Origin: Typha latifolia
Lineage: Eukaryota > Streptophyta > Magnoliopsida > Poales > Typhaceae
Length of the DNA stretch: 64,000 nucleotides
Assembly (NCBI GenBank): GCA_019914945.1
Contig: CM034099.1
Location: forward strand, 21,292,704 to 21,356,703
Direction of reading: 5' to 3'
Numbering within the stretch: position 1 is the first letter of the stretch; each line of letters starts with the position of its first letter. Under the pieces are notes generated by a model, which searched no databases, was not told where the DNA came from, and saw nothing but the letters and a program-made list of their open reading frames with translations. Shown in pieces: positions 1 to 11,204 of this stretch. Made by a program: the position numbers and the translations under genes.

Positions 1-406
1 TGTAGTAGTAGTAGTACTTGATAGCTTCTACCAGGTTTTTCACCAGTACTCACAGTGCAAGAGCATGAACATTAGGCCTCAACAAGGTAAGGGCAAAAGC
101 ATTCTAGCAGGTTGCTGAGGTTTATATGTACAGCATGAAGATATTTCAGATGGAGCAGTAGATTAACGGATTCTATCAAGTCATATGCTGACAATCCTTA
201 CCAGGCATTCTAGTATTGTGTTTGTGAGGTCTTAGCATCACATTTTATACTTTAGCTTTTTCATAAGATAATATGCAATATTTCTGTCATAAGAAATCTC
301 ACAGCACGACACTCTTATTCAGACTGCCTACTCTGGGCATTTATCTGGCACATTCAGTAAATATGTTGGGATATTATAGAAATCCAATGCAAGTAAAAAA
401 ATATAC
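1..406 (-). other. Intron of the PMT-like gene running off the window
   Basis: Following the minus-strand donor at 406/405, no block here continues the methyltransferase reading frame (the family would continue with a conserved W-Y-K-K-M-E stretch). This part therefore looks like intron, and the remaining C-terminal exons lie beyond position 1. No other feature seen. Confidence 0.55.
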
Positions 407-1889
407 CAGATATCATATGAGTCGATTGATTCACAAATGCTAACACGGGCTTCATCATGCCTCCCAGGACAAGAATCAGTGTTTATGCTCTTCCTCCAGA
501 TAGCAATCTCACCTTCCTCAGATACCTTTTCCCAGCATAGAAGTTCAGCAATCTCTTCAATCTTCCTCTGTTCACCCTCAAGATCTTCCTCAGTTCGCTG
601 CCATGCTTTGTAGTTGTTCTTCCAGTTAATAGGAGGGCCTGAAAGCACCCAGTATCCACCAGGCCTAAGAACTCTATCCACCTCCATCATGTATATTCCA
701 TCTAGAAAAGCGAACAACAGTTCTAGCATGAGAATTTGAGTAGTAGTTGCTAGAAAAGTAAGTGCTGACTAAACAAAAAAAAAAAAATCCTTCATTGTGA
801 ATAAACACTTTATTCTGACCCAACGAACAAATATAAGGTTAAAAATTGAACCTCACCATTTGCTCCCCATGGAATCAGACACCTTGAACAGTGAGCCATA
901 TCAAAGGCTCTAGATGGATATGGAAGCTTTATTGTTCCAAGCACACCGATAACTGCAGGCACACCTCTTTCAAGAGAAAACTGCACCTGCGCCTCATGCG
1001 AGTCCCTTGGTGCAAATGACATGGCCAAGACATTTCTCTTCAATAGGTAAGCTCCCCAGCTAGCAACCTGAAAATATTACATGATAAGTGAAAAATAAAG
1101 CAATCATCCAGCATAGGCAAGCCAACATCTCCTAAAGGGAAAAATGATGCCTACTTATCCAGAAGAAGATTATTTGTGGAATAAAAATTTTGATGAGCAA
1201 GGTTGCTATATACAATTTATAGAGTAGGCATAGAAGGATAAGAAAAGATGGCCTACCCCGCAACCAGTGTCCAATGCAGTTCTGACAGTTCCATTAGCAA
1301 TTGGAATAACAGATGCCAGCTGGTCAATGTATGCATCTGCCCCTTGAGGAAACTGAGTTCCTCCACCAGGGAATCTAAAGATATTACCCTCGTACTGTAC
1401 CCAGTTCTGAACAGCTTTCTCAACAGTCAAGCTCTTGTAAGGAACATTTGCATATGGGACAAAATCACGACTTTTTGGCCATGGAAATGGGGCAACATAT
1501 CCTCTGGGTGCTGGTATAAGGCAATGAAGCTTTTCTTCTTCTGGTGGACAATGCCTCTCTCTGTAAATCATATTTTCTCTTGGAAAGGTCATTGCCCGCT
1601 CTTGATCTTGGCAAGGAGTATAATCAGTGTAGTGGTCATCACATGGTTCAAAGTTTTCAGCTGGTGTGTCATTAGGGCCTGCTCCACTATGATGAGTCTC
1701 AAAACTAAGGTTGGGCAAGATGGTGCAATCCGTTTGTTTTGTAATCTCAACGGCTATGCTATCCCCCTTTCCAAAACCACTCTTCTGCCATGCTCCAAGA
1801 ATGTAGAAGAAGCAACACATAGCAATTATGATAAATATAGATACAGAACTTCTAGTCCTCTTGTCTGCTGAATTCCCCTTCATAGCCAT
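407..1889 (-). CDS. PMT2: Probable S-adenosylmethionine-dependent methyltransferase, PMT/DUF248 family (partial, 5' part)
   Basis: Golgi type II membrane methyltransferase of the QUASIMODO2/PMT family, thought to methylate pectin homogalacturonan. Exons read as 1257-1889, 857-1067 and 407-701; the junctions are GT-AG and in phase. About 379 residues are present of roughly 610 usual for the family. The start ATG at 1889 gives a short basic cytosolic tail, one membrane segment at about residues 15-33 ([17 protein letters not shown]), then a lumenal stalk. Family signatures are [38 protein letters not shown], and the SAM motif I TALDTGCG followed across the first intron by VASWGAYL. Exon 2 carries [12 protein letters not shown] and [15 protein letters not shown]; exon 3 carries [10 protein letters not shown]. 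The sequence is closest to my recollection of Arabidopsis PMT2; the exact paralogue is inference. The 3' exons lie outside the window. Head-to-head with DEG8. Confidence 0.93.
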
Positions 1890-3425
1890 AGTGCACCAGA
1901 TAACAAACCTACTACATATCAGTTCAACAAAAGATCATTTGCAAGCCAGCTTTGTTCTGAATCTCACATCAAGAAGTGGGGCAAAAAGATCATTTTACAA
2001 AATATAAAAAATTTCTTTGCCAAGAAAATGAGTAACAATGTATATGCAGATTCCATGCACCTGCAAACTTTTTAAGAACATAAACCTTGCATGATTATTG
2101 CAACCACTTCAGAATACACCAAACAATATCACGCATATCATTCACTCAGATAAGCTGACACCTCGTAACAGAAGAGTAACAATTAATTAGTGAATTACCT
2201 TGATGATATACCAAGATAGAAGTATATCCAGAGCAAGTAAGAAAAATCAACTATTTACTTTCATGACAAGCAAATAAGGTAACAGCTTTTCCCTTTGATC
2301 CCCCTTACTGTTACATAGCTTTACTGATTGATAATTCGCTTCTCTATTAAGAAACTCACGATAAGTAGTCCCCTAGGGCTAAACTTTTTAAACTTATAAG
2401 TCTAAATAAAAGGTTGGTGCGATAAGCCCCACTTCAATTAATACCAAGAGGAAGTTTTAATTAGCAAGGAAACAATGAGCCAAAAAATTCCAACACTAAG
2501 ATATGATCTAAAAGCACCATCCTTTTGAAATCCAACTGCATTTTTACCACATAACAAATATCAGCACTTCGAGATCAAACTTTCAATATCCCCTCCATCC
2601 AACCTGGCTCGAATTGCACTAAACAAAACAACGATCCGCGAACAAAAACCCACTATAAATCAACAAATCCAGTCTTCTAACACACCAAAGTCCAAAGATC
2701 ACAACTTTTTACAATGGCGTCGATTTTCCTGCAAGATCCGAATGACACAACAGTCGCGCTACTGCATTCCCGTCAAGAAAAACGACCACTAGATCTAGCA
2801 GGCAAATTGAGCAAAAACCAAACAAAAATTCCACGAAACTCTCGAATCATCGAGGGGAATAAGAGGAAACGAAGTACTCAGAGGACGGCTCCTACGGATT
2901 GGAACGAATAGAGGTGGCAAGGATCGGTTCTCAGGTCCAGCAAAATCTACGAAACCCTCGAATCGCTAGTTCGTCGGCTCTGACTCCACGCCACTAGACC
3001 ACTGTTTCCTTCTTTCTTTTTTGATTCCGCTGCTTCCTTTCTTTCGATCCAAGCCCAAAGTTTTAATAGCTGGAAGGATCCAACAGGCTATGTACGGATC
3101 CGCTGCAGGCATTTGTTCTGACGTGGCGTATGCAACAATATCATCGGCCATTCGAGATGTAGGTCCTTTCAAATGGACAGTAATTGATTGTATTATGATG
3201 TGGTTTAAAGAGAGATGGGAAAGTATAAGATCCGACCTATGGGCAAATTATTTCATAATGATTTGTTTTTATTTGGATCGAACTCGCGGATTTGAAAACA
3301 GTCGGGTCATTTAGTAGGTGGACCCTGGTGTTCTGGGGAATGATGCATCTTAGTTTTTTCCGCCAATCAGTTTCCACGATGTGTGCAGTTGTGGACAATT
3401 CTTTTCTTTATTTATTCTTTTCCGA
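1890..3425. other. Upstream region of PMT-like gene and shared PMT/DEG8 spacer
   Basis: No convincing coding region. PMT-family genes often carry a 5'-UTR intron, so part of 1890-2950 is likely leader and intron of the minus-strand gene (inference). Short open frames at 2714-2911 and 3021-3314 have no recognisable product and sit in this leader or promoter zone. Confidence 0.5.
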
Positions 3426-3435
3426 ATAATATAAG
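3426..3435 (+). promoter_or_regulatory. TATA-like box of DEG8
   Basis: The sequence ATAATATAAG lies about 125 bases before the DEG8 start codon, predicting a transcription start near 3455-3465 and a leader of about 100 bases. Position and match are the only evidence. Confidence 0.5.
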
Positions 3436-3511
3436 TAGCTGGCAAACAGGACCAAGAACTCATCCCGCTCACGATTTTGAGACCTCACATCCATCTCCGT
3501 TATCCTCTTGC

Positions 3512-3526
3512 AACCCTAAACCCTAA
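3512..3526 (+). promoter_or_regulatory. Telo-box in the DEG8 leader
   Basis: Tandem AACCCTAAACCCTAA lies 36-50 bases before the DEG8 ATG. Telo-boxes (AAACCCTA) near start sites are common in plant genes for translation and organelle functions. The role here is inferred from the motif alone. Confidence 0.5.
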
Positions 3527-3561
3527 CAAACTCCTTCCTCCCACCGGAATCTCTCGGCAAG

Positions 3562-6500
3562 ATGCACGTCTTAGCTTGCAATGCACCTCCACAGCACCGT
3601 GGATTCCTGTTTCCGGGGCGATTCGGCCGCCGTCAGATTGTCATCGATGGGGCCTCGTCCGTCTTCCCTCAGAGGAGCGTCGTGTTGGATTCTGATGTCG
3701 GTGAAGCTTGTTCCGAGTCAGAATCCATTGGGAGGTCAATTCTTGTTCCGATCTTGAATCTCTAGTTCGTTGTCCTTCTTGATTTGTTCCGTAGAACAAG
3801 TCTTTCTTGGTAGTTGGTCCTATCGGAGTTATTAGTTTGATTAGAGGAATCTTGATTTGATAGATCCTCTTGAACAGAATACCAGGTCAACTCGACAAGT
3901 TACTTGCTAAAACCTTACAAGAATCTAGAATTTTATCAAGAAACTTACATTTAATATTCAATATAAACCCAAAAACTCACCAGGACTCAATGCTGAAATT
4001 AAATCCTTTAAATGTTCATGTATTGTCACCTATATTTTGTAGTGTTGATTCAATAAGTTCCCACTTCTGCAAATGATATCACATGCATACTAAGGAGCTA
4101 GTTTTCTTGGAATTATTGGAGAGAACTGCTTATTTTGTGGTAGGTAAAAATTGCCCATTGAGAAAGTCGCCCTAAAGCAATCAAACAGACTTATATAGTT
4201 TAATCATATCTTCAGATCTCATGCCTATTGAGAAATACCTTGACTTTTCAGTTAGCTATCAGTTCTATAGAGTGCGGTTGGGCCCATTTTGACATGAACC
4301 TAATGACTAATAAAACTATAAAAGCATGGTCTTGTGATTTCTGTGGAATGTGATCAAGGTTCTGTATAGAAAGTCATGTTTTATTGCAGTCATGTTGATT
4401 CAACTAGAACAATTGCTAACTGTCCGGTTGTGGTGCACGATTGCTCATAGTTGATGTGTTGCATTGGACCAATTTAGTGATTTATTGCCAGTTATAAGTA
4501 GGCCTCTGTGAGAAGGGCAAATAATTTATCATTCAAATACACTACCACTTACAAAGAGCTTCCTCCCATGTTGGGTGTGATCCTATTCTATGCAGTCTGA
4601 ATAAGAGCATAATAGTGAGTCTGTTTGATGATTTCTAGGGCAGATCTCTATATTAGCATTGTTTTGAGAGGAAATAATTCATTTGTGGGCATTGCTTGAA
4701 CTCAGGGCCTCAGAATCTATTGTTAAGTTGCTGTGATGATATTAGAAATTTAATTTTATTATCTCATCAAGCAAATCAGAGAACAACTTACTCTACAGTG
4801 TGCAACCAAGAGGAACCAATATAAACATTTCAATTTAATTCTTTTATGGCATACAATTATAAACAGTTACATATAGCAAGCAAGCTTTGAGACACAACTG
4901 ACACAGCCGACAGGCTTTGTCCTTTTCTTTTTTCACTAATACTGGGGCATCTTACATTTTTTGGGTCATTTAGGTCTTCTGATGGCCAAACATTTGAAGT
5001 CGGTGAAATGATGAGCACATTCATCCCATTCACGACTAGGCGGAAGCTTTTTGCATCATCAGCATTTGGTTTTTGCTTGCATTCTTCAAGGTACTTTTCA
5101 GGTTCGAACATTCTGGCATTGCAAATCGTTCTCATTTGTCCCAGTTAGAGTACTTATGTGATAAGTAATTAATATCTTAGGTGTTAAATAGCTTGCCACT
5201 TATGGTCTCTTTTGCGGTGAATCCCCATTTTTGTATGACTAGCACTGTCTATTGGCTGAGAACTAGAACATAATTCAAAATTCTGTGGGGTTTACTGCTT
5301 TAAGCTTTTCTCTTTCTCTTGTTGCCTTGTTGGTTTATCTCTTCATGTAGCAGGACAGGATTCCTTCTCAGATTATTGTTGTTACTGCTGCCCTGCATTT
5401 TTGCATTGGTTACTGTTGAATATAACTGTCTTTCCACCTTCTGATCTAATCTCTCCCTGACCTGTGATTTTTTTAACCTCTTAGACTCTTTACATTTTTT
5501 CTTTTATAAATTTAATTCTTAACCAATTACACTTTGTTAGATTATCTCTTGACCTATTAACTGAGGCTTGTCCCAATAATGGATAAATCCAACTGCTTAA
5601 CATTAATCTATTCCACCTGTCAAAATGCTTTTGATTACAGTATGGAATTGAAATTGCAGCCCTTGCTCTGGGTGATCCATCTGTTAATATTGAAGATGTT
5701 ACTCCCCAAATTCTTCCTTTCGGTCCACTCTTTCCTTCTGAGGTTTGTTATTGTTCTCAGCTTCTTCAAGAATTTGTCCTACCTTTTCGCTGACAAATTT
5801 CTTCTTGCAGCAAAGGACTGCAGAACTATTTGAGAAGAACACTTACTCTGTAGTCAACATCTTTGATGTAACATTACGGCCTCAGCTTAATGTTACTGGT
5901 GTTGTTGAGGCAAGTGTTATGCTTTCTTTAGCTTAAGTTCGTATAATGTTAATTATCTTTTGTCTACTGAAATGTTACATATTTGTGCCTTTATAGTGCT
6001 AGACTTAATTAATATGTATTTTAAGACTTATTTGATATAATTAGGACATCATTCATCATCTAGTAGACAAATAATATGCCCATATTAATTATAGTGTGAT
6101 TACTAGCTGAGATCTGATCTGCATTCAGACTTTTTTCTAGTAATTCATGGTTAGTTGTACTTGTTTACATTTTGTTTTCTCTCTCCTCAAGATAAAACAT
6201 TACTAGAATTTAGAACTTAAAAGTACTTGACAAAAGTTTGGATACCTCGTGAGGAGGTTAATATGGCAGCAGGAGTTCTTATGGTACTAGCTGTAGGGAA
6301 GGTCAGTGCTTTTAATCATATATATATATATATATAATATATTGCTCTTTGTGTACGTTTTAGGTTCCTGAAGGAAACGGTTCTGGAGTAATTTGGGATA
6401 ATTCTGGATACATATTGACAAATTACCATGGTAAGAGCTTTAGAGATAAAATATCCTTTGGCTTGCGGATTACTTTGTTTCTTGTAAATGTTCTGCATAA

Positions 6501-9500
6501 TTCATACACATATCTATTTGTCATAATATGTATAGACTATTTGTTTTTCGGGAGTTGATTTTGGCAATAATTTGTTTTTTATAAGTTAACCTCATTGTTA
6601 GCTAATTTATTTTTTCAATGCGATCTTACTAGTGGTTGGCAATGCTCTTTCAAGGAATCCGAACCCTGGTCAAGTTGTTGCGCGTGTAAATATCCTTGCT
6701 CCTGAGGGGTGAGGATTTGTCGATACTACATAGTTTCTTATTTGCCTCACCTATTTTTGTCATGTTGCCATGAAACAATAATATTCTTTCTTGTTTCTTA
6801 TGGTTTATGCTTATTTAAAGGGTGCAAAAGAATTTTGAGGGTAAGTTGATTGGTGCAGACCGGGCAAAAGATCTTGCAGTATTGAAGGCATGTGACCTTT
6901 TCTAACATTTGGTTCCTTGAATGCTGTCATGTAATGCATGGATTTCTTTTTACCTTTTTAGAATTGCTCTGGTATGGTGGTTGCTATTAGTGCATATTTG
7001 AGTCTCTTTAATTGCAAACCTTCAGAAAATCTACTGAATTCAACAGTGAAATGAAATATCTTAGAGTTTAGAGGCTTTAGATGATTCATATTTTCCTAGT
7101 ATTTATAAATAAAGCAAGCCAAAGTTCACCTTTGACATTTCACTATCAGGGTTATTCCTAGATTTAATTTTATGGGAATTTCACCTTTCAAGATATTTAC
7201 TTATTTTCTCATCTGTATGTTCAACAATAACCTTGTGATTCAACCAGTTGTGAAAGCAGATTATTTGTGGTGAGGTTATTTTTATCTTTTTAGTCTATAT
7301 TCCATTATTACTGTCTTATTGCTAGGAATATATGGCTAATGGTTATGCAGGCAGCAGCAGAAAACGTGACATCTTCTATCCCTAGTAGGCCTTATTTTGT
7401 ATGCCTCTCCAACTATCCCAAGACTCAGGAAGTAATTCTGCAGACATAGATATTAGATGACAGATATTAAATGATGCCGTTTATTATTGAAAGATGTCCA
7501 TTCTCTTTTCATAAAAAGAAGACCCTAAGATTATCGTAACTTGTATGGTGTTTCCACTTTCCAAATTCACTATCTACTGTTTAGTCAAGTAAAGCCAAAT
7601 TGAATTTACTATTTTTGCCTTCAAAATTGGCCATATAGTATTCTCTAACTGATGTCAGGTCAACTTTTTCTTCTCTTCATTCTTGATAAAGAGAGACAAT
7701 AATTAGGTTGCTATTTTTTATTACTATATTAATATTATTAACTTTTAATAGGTGGAAGCTCCTCCAGATCTTCTCAAGCCAATTAAAGTGGGACAGTCCT
7801 CTGCTCTTAGAGTTGGCCAGCAATGTTTAGCGATAGGAAATCCCTTTGGTTTTGATCATACTCTCACTGTTGGAGTTATCAGTGGATTAAATCGGGACAT
7901 TTTCAGTCAAACTGGCGTAACAATTGGAGGTGGAATTCAGACAGATGCAGCAATCAATCCTGGGAACAGGTTTGCCAATGCAGCTTTCTTTCAAGAAAAT
8001 TTTGTCAGCGTATAAAAGAAAAAAAAATTTCTGCCTTGCATGCACACTTGCAAATTTCTCATGGGATTATACGCATGCAAAGTGCAATACTTAATTTAAA
8101 TTAACTGCACTTGATTGAAGAGATGGCGAATTGCATAAAGCTGGCAAAATACCTTAGTAAGCTAAAGTACATGCTTTCTGGTACTCCTTTCAAGTTTGAA
8201 CATCATCATGATTCATGGGCAGGCGAGGATATGCTAAAGAGGAACATGAGCTGATGTCCTTTGATTCCAACAGACAAATGCTTAGAGTTCGGACAAATTC
8301 TTAGAGTGCAATCATGTGCTATGCTTGTCTTTTTTCTAAAAAAAAGTCATTTCATTTATTATCTAATAACATGCAGCAACCTATTTTGCATCTTTATGAT
8401 TCACTACTTGACTTCAGTAATGTGATTTCTTGACTTGTTCTAATTTGATCAGTTTTAACCAAACTGATTTGTCAGTGAAATATTTACGAAACAAGTATGT
8501 TGAATGTGAATTCAATGTGAAAAAAAAACTTGATATTTCTTTGAATGGACTTGTGCAGTGGTGGTCCTTTGCTAGATTCCAAAGGATATATGGTTGGGAT
8601 AAATACGGCAATATTTACACAGACAGGTATAGAAATCTTTCTTTGTTGCATTGGTTCTCTTTATTTTTTGGAGGTTTCATTTTTGAAAGGCAATATCCTA
8701 TAGGGGTAGTGTGCAGCTTGCTATCCAGTATATATTTTATATTCTTTGTATTGGCAGCTATAGGCAGATGTGTGCACTTATATTGTGTACTCGATGATAA
8801 AGAGTTCTTTATCTGTTTCTGAGATATAGCTCGGATAAGTCATTTTATAATTGTGGTTTGCAGGCTTTATGAAGCTCTCTATTTTCCTTTTGTTGGTGCT
8901 CTAAGACTCTATGACTCGAGGGAGTTTCTGTAGAGCAGTGAGATGTGGAGTTCTGTTGCTATGCATGTTAAATAGTCTGTAGAGCACAAAATTTAACTAA
9001 AGTTTTGTGCTTCATAGGTATAATTTAAATCTTCAACCTATTTAATTTGAAATAAACTAAATTGTAGTGTACCATATATTTCTCAATAAATTTTTGTGTT
9101 TGTCTGATCAAATTCAAATTGTTTGCTAATTATAGAGGTGATATTCGGGCGTTCGGACCAAGTTTTCTGGGCAGACTGGGCTTGGACCTCTGCTCGCCGG
9201 CCCACCCACTATCACTCGGACCAGATTTAGACAGAACTAAAAATCAGTCTGTTACTGTTCACTAGCCTATGAGATATTAGGATCGGACCTAGCGTAACAG
9301 ATCAGGCATATCAAAAATAGTTTAGCAATGTCACTAATGGGTCAAGCATAATGGGCTGGTCTTATCAAACATTTTTATTATCTTTCATAAGGAAATATTT
9401 ATATACTAGTTCTCAATACACTAAACTTCCATTGTGGGACTAAATAAGTAAAAAAAGTGAGTGGATGTAACGGGCCAAGCTTTTGGGTCTATTTGACTAG

Positions 9501-11204
9501 GCAAAATTCTAGCCTGTATCACCTATTACCATTTTGTGCTCGGGCTGTGCTGAGCCTAAATTGGGTTCCTGTGAGCTTAACTCGATTAATTTCAGGTGGT
9601 TTCAGGCGGAGCTTGGGCAGTCTGTTGATCACCTGTAGCTAACGTTTTGGGATTTAGAAGTGTTATGTTGTGTCTGACAGTCTTTGATATGCCGAAGATT
9701 TTGTAATATTTTCTAAAGAAGTCACCATCCTTTTCTCCTTGTGTTACTAAATGGACTGAACACCTAATATTGGTGACCAAGGGGTAACTGAGGCTACACA
9801 GGGTCCAACCTTATGCTGCTATTATGTTATATTTTTTGTTGGATTCCTCAAAAATTAAATAACAGTAATTTGATGTAATCTATTGTTCATATTTATTCAT
9901 GTCAGCCGGGGGCTCACCTCATATCTGTTTTCTTCCCATGCTAAAAGTTATCTTATCTTGACTTTACTACTTCAGGGACATCTGCAGGTGTAGGATTTGC
10001 TATCCCATCTTCAACAGTACTTAAGATAGTACCTCAGCTAATCCAGTTTGGGAGAGTATGTATACCTATCTATATCTGAAACCATCTAGTATTTCTTTGT
10101 TTGACAGTTTGAGTTTGTATAACACTATAACTGGTATCTTGCAATATAGCATTACATACTTAATTACTTATTAATTTATATATTAGCACATGTGCTCAAC
10201 GTTTATAAAAAGTTCACTTATTACAAGTGAACGATATGATTCCTATAAGAATACTAGATTCTAGTCATCAAATATGAACTTTATTGTAGACCCACTTCTT
10301 CCTCTTTCATGTTCCCCTTTTTTAGACTACCAGCTAGCATGGGCAAACAAACAGGTGCTTTGGAGAAAATTCATGTTTAGCAGCTTATGTTAGGATGATG
10401 ATATTTGGTTATCTGCCATTTACTGTAAGATAATGATGAAATAAGGCAGGGGATGAGCAGCTTAGTTGAGTTCAACAAGGCTGGACTTTTTTTTGACTAC
10501 ACAGTGACTGAGCTAGCTCAGAGAGAACTATTATTTTGTTTGAATTATACCAACTATTTGTAGTTTCTGCATTATATTACTGGAAAATAAAATAGTTTGA
10601 AGCTTAAGATTGCCGTCATTATGTTCTGCTTTCTTAAGGTGGTGCGTGCTGGTTTGAATGTGGAAATTGCTCCAGATTTGATTGCGAATCAACTGAATGT
10701 TCGGAATGGGGCTCTTATACTGCAGGTATACCAATTGCTAATCCTTTCATTGTTGATTGATGTTGAGGCATAATCAAGATTGTCATCGCGGATCAATTTT
10801 ATTATTTTCACTTGATCTGACTGCTATCATAGGTTCCTGGTAACAGCTCTGCGGCCAAAGCAGGTTTGCTTCCTACTTCCAGAGGCTTTGCAGGCAATAT
10901 TGTTCTTGGGGATGTTATTATTGCAGTAAATGATAAGCCTGTGAGTTTATCTATTAATCAGTTGCGATTTTTCTTGGTCTATCATCTTATTAGAAAGCTT
11001 TATAAAAAAATCCAAATGGATGAGATCCTTTTCATTAAAATTTCCTAACATATAGTAATATCGTTATCTATGCAGACCAGAAGTAAATCAGACCTATTAA
11101 AAGTTCTGGATGACTATAATGTTGGGGATAAAGTTATGTTGAAGATCCAGAGAGGTGCCCAGAGTTTGGACTTACCATTGATTTTGGAAGAGATTAGCAT
11201 CTGA
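3562..11204 (+). CDS. DEG8: Protease Do-like 8 (Deg8/HtrA serine protease, thylakoid lumen)
   Basis: Deg8 works with Deg5 in the thylakoid lumen on photosystem II repair. I read 13 exons: 3562-3734, 5351-5408, 5641-5742, 5811-5909, 6364-6430, 6633-6708, 6821-6887, 7752-7969, 8559-8626, 9976-10055, 10639-10725, 10833-10940, 11076-11204, giving 443 residues, close to Arabidopsis Deg8 (about 448). All junctions keep phase. The N-terminus is a plastid transit peptide, followed by a hydrophobic lumen-targeting segment ([16 protein letters not shown], about 62-77) and the lumenal start ALALGDPSV. The trypsin-like triad is H166 (TNYHVVGN), D209 (AKDLAVLK) and S287 (NPGNSGGP). A single C-terminal PDZ region follows (about 340-443), containing [15 protein letters not shown]. 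Introns 4 and 7 begin with GC, not GT. The lumen signal reads S-R or G-R where Deg8 proteins I recall have twin arginine. Exons 1 and 2 are less certain than the rest. Confidence 0.95.
5348..5353 (+). other. DEG8: NAGNAG tandem splice acceptor, DEG8 exon 2
   Basis: The acceptor reads TAGCAG. Splicing after TAG or after CAG both keep the frame and differ by one codon (SRTGF versus RTGF), just at the start of the lumen-targeting hydrophobic segment. Seen in sequence; use of both sites is inference. Confidence 0.5.
5910..6363 (+). other. DEG8: GC-AG intron in DEG8 (intron 4)
   Basis: The exon ends ...GTT GTT GAG and the intron starts GCAAGTG, matching the AG/GCAAGT consensus of GC donors. The nearest GT, four bases downstream, would put a TGA two codons into the next exon. 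The next exon continues VPEGNGSG exactly as family members do. Confidence 0.85.
6888..7751 (+). other. DEG8: GC-AG intron in DEG8 (intron 7)
   Basis: The exon ends ...GCA GTA TTG AAG (AVLK), the intron starts GCATGTG, and the next exon begins GTG GAA GCT (VEA). Family members have AVLK-V-[DE]-A without insertion, so the junction must fall at AAG/GC. A downstream GT would break the frame. Confidence 0.8.
9136..9640. repeat. GC-richer, probably transposon-derived block inside DEG8 intron 9
   Basis: Within the 1349-base intron 8627-9975 this block is rich in GGGC, GGACC and CGGGC words and has a different base composition from the AT-rich intron around it. I saw no clear terminal repeats or target-site duplication, so no class is assigned. 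Confidence 0.35.

Noticed and set aside
1248..1871. 207-codon plus-strand frame
   Set aside because: Exactly opposite exon 1 of the PMT-like gene, which has clear family motifs.
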